Of a DNA stretch of 64,000 nucleotides, positions 60,241 to 64,000 are shown one piece after another. Where the stretch lies: the NCBI RefSeq assembly GCF_937616625.2, contig NC_065570.1, forward strand, positions 69,901,665 to 69,965,664, given 5' to 3'. The notes under the pieces were generated by a model. It had not been told where the DNA came from. It made no database searches and saw nothing but the letters and a program-made list of their open reading frames with translations. Both the position numbers and the translations under genes were made by a program. Numbering within the stretch: the stretch's first letter is position 1; each line of letters starts with the position of its first letter. The stretch comes from Mercurialis annua (lineage: Eukaryota > Streptophyta > Magnoliopsida > Malpighiales > Euphorbiaceae).

Positions 60241-63200
60241 ATGGCGGATCAAGAAGAAGAGGATTTAAGAATGGCGCTAAGAATGAGCATGCAAAATTCA
60301 CCACCGGAACCTAAGCGTAGCAAGCCCAGAGACGCCTCTCCGGCAACGGCCGCCACCACATCCTCTCCGGAGGATACTAGGCGGCTCCAGAGAGAATTAA
60401 TGGCCGCGGCTGCCGAGAAACGCATGTCTTCAGCTGCGAAAGTTGCGTTGCCTCCTTCGAAAGTAGTCGCTGCTGCTTCTGATATAAGCTCTATGAAAAG
60501 TGAGTATTTTTCTCGGAAGGAGAATGATTTTGGCGGGAAGGAGGGTAGTTTGGTAAATGGAAAAGAGTTGTCCAGTGAAGAAGCTAATCAGTTGTTTTTA
60601 ATGGTGTTTGGGAATGTTGTTTCCAAGGATATTTTAGCTCAATGGAGTAACCAGGGCATAAGGTAAAACAAGTTATATGTATTTATTATGTACATTGCTT
60701 TTACTTATTACAATGAATAACTGATTTATGTAGTTTTTTAAGCTGCAAAATTATTGCTTTTCCGTGTCTTATTATATTCCAACGACAATCAAGGTTAAAT
60801 TCAGGAGTAAAGTCAAGTGCTTTCTAGATTGTTTTAACCTTCGTTACATGTCACTATGTTGCTTTTACCTTGTTCATTGATTAGCTCTAGCATTGCTAAG
60901 ATAAGCTCCAGCTGCTTCAATTGTTGACATAAGTTAACTGAACTCGCTGTGGCCGTTTTTATTTGCATGCTGTAGATGGCTAATAATAACATTGTGAAAC
61001 GTTCCTATAGGTTTAGCCCTGATCCAGAAACATCTATGGGCTTAGTGCAGCATGAAGGTGGGCCCTGTGGCGTCTTAGCAGCCATACAAGTAAATTCTTA
61101 ATTTCTGTCTATGTTTTAGTTTTATGTAGTGTGTAGTATGCCAATCTTAACCAGTTTGTTATGTGTAAAATGTCATTATTTTTCAGATGTGTAAATAGAC
61201 ATGCATAGGGCAGATGTTTTCTTGCTTTTATAGGGGATTTCTCTTTTGATATGATTCAGCGTGGATATGTTGATTTTCGAACCAAAATATCTAGTTCAGA
61301 ACATTTGTATACGATGGAAGTCTGAGCATTTTGATTCTTGTATAATGGTAATTGTTATCATTGGTCACATCTTAGTTGATCTCTGTCTAACAGTTTAGAA
61401 ATTCTTGACTGGCCTATATTGTCCTGCTCTTTATGGTTGATTCTTTTAGCAAAGTCCAGATACCATACAAAATAAGCAACATTGATAATTATGATGTGGA
61501 GTTCACTTCAGAAAGCCAATTTGTTGCTATCTGTTTGACAATTTAAGCGCTTCATTTTGCTTGGGTAGCTTTTGGATTTCTTAATTTGGATGTTAGAGGT
61601 GTTTACCAGATATGGGAGTTGGTGGCCTATAGTCTACTTGTGAGTCGTCAATAACGATATTATCATACTAAAGATGTATAATTCTCAACTAAAATATGAG
61701 CCATGTTATGGATCTTGATTGCAAGTTTTTGATCCTAGAATTATTTCTTATTCATTGCTCTTAACTATAGCTATTGATGATATCCTTGTCCTTTTTTCGT
61801 CATTTTATAATGTCCTATTGGCCATCAATTAGACAATCTTGTTTTTCGGTCTAAAGTGTTGCAAATTTTAGCTGAATCTTATCATCTCTGCAACTGTAGT
61901 CCTTGATATTTAGAACTACTTTTGGTAAATGGTACATAATTGGTGATGTCATTCTAGTGTGCTTGAAAAATGTTACTGTTTGTTTTTTTCATCACTTTAT
62001 TGCATTGTGATTTTGGTTTTGTTGGTGCTCTGATGTTTCAGGATCTGAGTTGATGTTGCTTAAAATATTTCCTTTCTGGTTGTGCAGGCCTTCGTACTCA
62101 AATACCTTCTTTTCTGTCCCTGTGACTTAGGTAGAGCTGTACCAAATATGCCGCAAAATTTTGCTTCTGGAACTAAAAGTCGATACGTTGCATCAAATAA
62201 CTTTGGCTCTCTAACAGAAGATGCAAAAGCAAGGTGATTAATCATGCGTACATTTATACATTGTTTGTTAAAGTTGTTTAAGGCAAGGTTTTGGATCCCT
62301 TTCCGAATTTAAAATATGTATGACGTATCTAGTATTACTCTTGCTGTTTTACTGGTTATCTTTCTCTTAACTTGCATTTTAAACATTATTATTTATCCTA
62401 TTATTATGACAGAAATCTTAGTAAAGGAAAAATGAAAGAAAAGTACATTGGTGATAACATATCTTGCTTGCCTAATCAACCAACAGATACAAAAAAAAAG
62501 ATTAAAAATTTGAAGCAGCTCCCTTTAATTATATTGAATAACGTATAGCTCTCTTGAACTTTTAAAGCACAAGCCTAAAAAGAAGTGGAACAACAATAGA
62601 AGTGCTGTGCAGTCAATTCTTTGTAGCTTATCTAATTGATATGGATGTGTCAGTGGTCAGCTCAATAATTGGCAGACCTTGCAACTTTCTCTCTCTTCAC
62701 CCCCTCTTTTCAATTTATTTTTGAATACTGAACTAAAGAATAGCACCAACGAGGTGCTGTGTTATTCTGCTTTATGTTATTTTCTTGCTGCTTGTTTTCA
62801 GCATTCTTATTCACCAACATTTTAGAGTTTAGCTATGCACAACTACACACACAGGCTGGACCTGAAGTTGGTCTTCTTTTTATTACAATGTCTGAAGGAG
62901 AAGCTATATTATCTTCGTAGGAATACTATGATTACTATTAGCTACTTCTGATCCTCTACTGCACATGGTAGGGGTAATGCGGCAATTTTAAAAAATGAAC
63001 TTAGCATCTCACATATCCATGCGAACAAGGTTTATAATTTGCAGCTTGGAATTTTGCTACAATGATATAAACTTCACGGTTGATTGTGAACTAACTGAGC
63101 TATATACTCTATTTTTGGATTCTCTGATTATCATTTGGCAGAAATTTTACTCTGTTCTGAGTTTCATGTTTCTTGATCACTTTGATTGCTATCATATTTA

Positions 63201-63685
63201 TTTTCTATTTGTCTTTCATTATCTTAATTATCTATGTTTTTACACATATTTGCAGTGCCCTGGTCAGAAGTATGGGTGAGATATTGTTTCTATGTGGAAA
63301 TAATAAGAGGGCTGTTATTGCTACTTTGAGTTCTATTGGCTGTGAGACTGAGGGATCTGGAAATTATGAGGTATGTCTGGCTAGGTCCATCATTTAGCTG
63401 AAGTGTTGGCTGACTCAAAGTAGTTGTGGTTGTGTTTTACTTTTGCAGGATTTCTGTGCATATCTATTTGTTAAATGGTGGATGTCTTTTATCTTGCAGG
63501 TAATTACAAGAGCACTTGAAGGCCTTTCCATTGAATCCGCGTGTGATTTGCAGAAAATTCTAAGAATTGATACATACACATCACAAGAAAGGGCATTCCA
63601 GAGGCTCCAAGCTACAATTCCTGTATTCCAATCTCGTATGGGAGCATTGCTATTCCTTATTTCTGCATTGTTATCGAGAGGATTG
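60241..63685 (+). CDS. MINDY-3/4-like deubiquitinase (DUF4205), 5' part
   Basis: Five exons in the window: 60241-60662, 61011-61089, 62088-62233, 63256-63370, 63500-63685; phases close and the gene continues beyond 64000. It begins with a ubiquitin-interacting-motif-like helix (DLRMALRMSM, residues 8-17), then a disordered Ser/Ala stretch. The MINDY catalytic domain opens with LFLMVFGNVVSKDILAQW (about 117-134). The nucleophile motif HEGGPCGVLAAIQA lies in exon 2 (Cys near residue 156), and ALVRSMGEILFLCGNN follows in exon 4. MINDY proteins are cysteine peptidases that cut polyubiquitin chains. GGPCG with a preceding QH and an N-terminal UIM matches the plant DUF4205 protein. The 3' half, including the expected catalytic His, is outside the window. 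An in-frame alternative acceptor exists before exon 5. Confidence 0.9.
63449..63499 (+). other. Alternative in-frame exon extension of the MINDY-like gene
   Basis: CAG acceptors end at 63448 and 63499. Using the first would add 51 nt (17 codons, open, reading DFCAYLFVKWWMSFILQ) before VITRALEG. I use the second acceptor in the main model because exon 4 then joins as NYE-VITRALEG, which fits the family better as I remember it. The inserted segment is hydrophobic and unlike the rest. Confidence 0.4.
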
Positions 63686-64000
63686 GTATGCATACTCAGT
63701 TTCAGAGCTAAATATTTATTTTTTAAAATCTTGCTTTGTTTTCTCCTCTCAAATGCTTGACCTGATCCATATTCACAACCATACTTGTCAGTTGAATTGA
63801 ACTGAATCTGGCAAGAGCTTCCTGGTTGAACTATAAGTAAATGGTCTCTATTAGAATATGATGTGGTGTTAATATTAGTTTCTTGAAAAGCCTGATCTCT
63901 GAAGGATGCTTGGTGTGATATTTATGTGCTTATATAAGTGCAGATAATTGATGTTTTTGTTCAGTTGTAGTGGATGTAACGAATGGCTTTTGTTGTTGCT
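63686..64000 (+). other. Intron of the MINDY-like gene, cut by the window end
   Basis: Begins GTATGCATAC directly after the SALLSRGL codons. No acceptor followed by a matching exon is found before the end. Confidence 0.7.

Noticed and set aside
63415..63693. Minus-strand frame of 92 codons
   Set aside because: Antisense shadow of exon 5 of the MINDY-like gene.
1..64000. tRNA genes, rRNA, organellar insertions or telomere-type repeats
   Set aside because: I saw only tRNA-like SINE promoter boxes, no foldable tRNA, and no TTTAGGG arrays or long plastid or mitochondrial gene stretches. A tRNAscan or organelle search could find what reading missed.

Overview
This window looks like nuclear DNA of a flowering plant, most likely a eudicot. 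It is strongly AT-rich between genes. Its protein genes are split by many short GT-AG introns with T-rich acceptors. The proteins rebuilt by hand closely resemble known plant families, and the spaces between genes are full of plant-type mobile elements (Copia and Ty3-type LTR elements, Stowaway-like and MULE-like MITEs, a tRNA-derived SINE). I cannot name the species from sequence alone.

Layout. 1-8.2 kb: no supported gene; AT-rich DNA with a (TA)45 run, small inverted-repeat elements and a possible LTR fragment. 8.2-18.8 kb: a three-level nest. The outermost layer is a decayed non-LTR (LINE-like) zinc-binding/RNase H remnant. It is split by a minus-strand Copia element (8650-18284, flanked by CGAGC repeats). 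The Copia element is itself split, exactly in its tRNA primer binding site, by a plus-strand gag-only LTR element (11634-17964, flanked by GATAC repeats). 19.8-22.3 kb: a DF1/GT-2-type trihelix transcription factor (minus). 22.3-31.9 kb: a long gene-free stretch with MITEs, a hAT-like element and a SINE. 31.9-33.3 kb: LSM3 (plus). 34.9-48.3 kb: the exocyst subunit SEC5 in 21 exons (minus). 48.4-50.7 kb: two large inverted-repeat elements, one with a complete 10-bp target duplication just upstream of SEC5. 51.7-55.7 kb: cytosolic fructose-1,6-bisphosphatase in 12 exons (minus), including one GC-AG intron. 56-60.2 kb: a cluster of MITEs. 60.2 kb to the end: the 5' part of a MINDY-type (DUF4205) deubiquitinase gene (plus), which runs off the window.

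The five genes are housekeeping or regulatory and show no sign of forming a pathway together: epidermal/root transcription control, U6 snRNP/mRNA decay, exocytosis, sucrose synthesis and ubiquitin removal. The exon-intron models were assembled by hand. In every case the splice phases close and the final protein length is near that expected for the family (641, 97, 1094 and 341 residues for the four complete genes).

The most unusual material is the gag-only LTR element. It has an intact gag frame, no pol, almost identical 2.25-kb LTRs, and in each LTR an array of 18-bp CpG-cored palindromes that differs by exactly one unit between the two LTRs. Both LTR elements in the nest lack reverse transcriptase but look recently inserted, so they were probably moved in trans.
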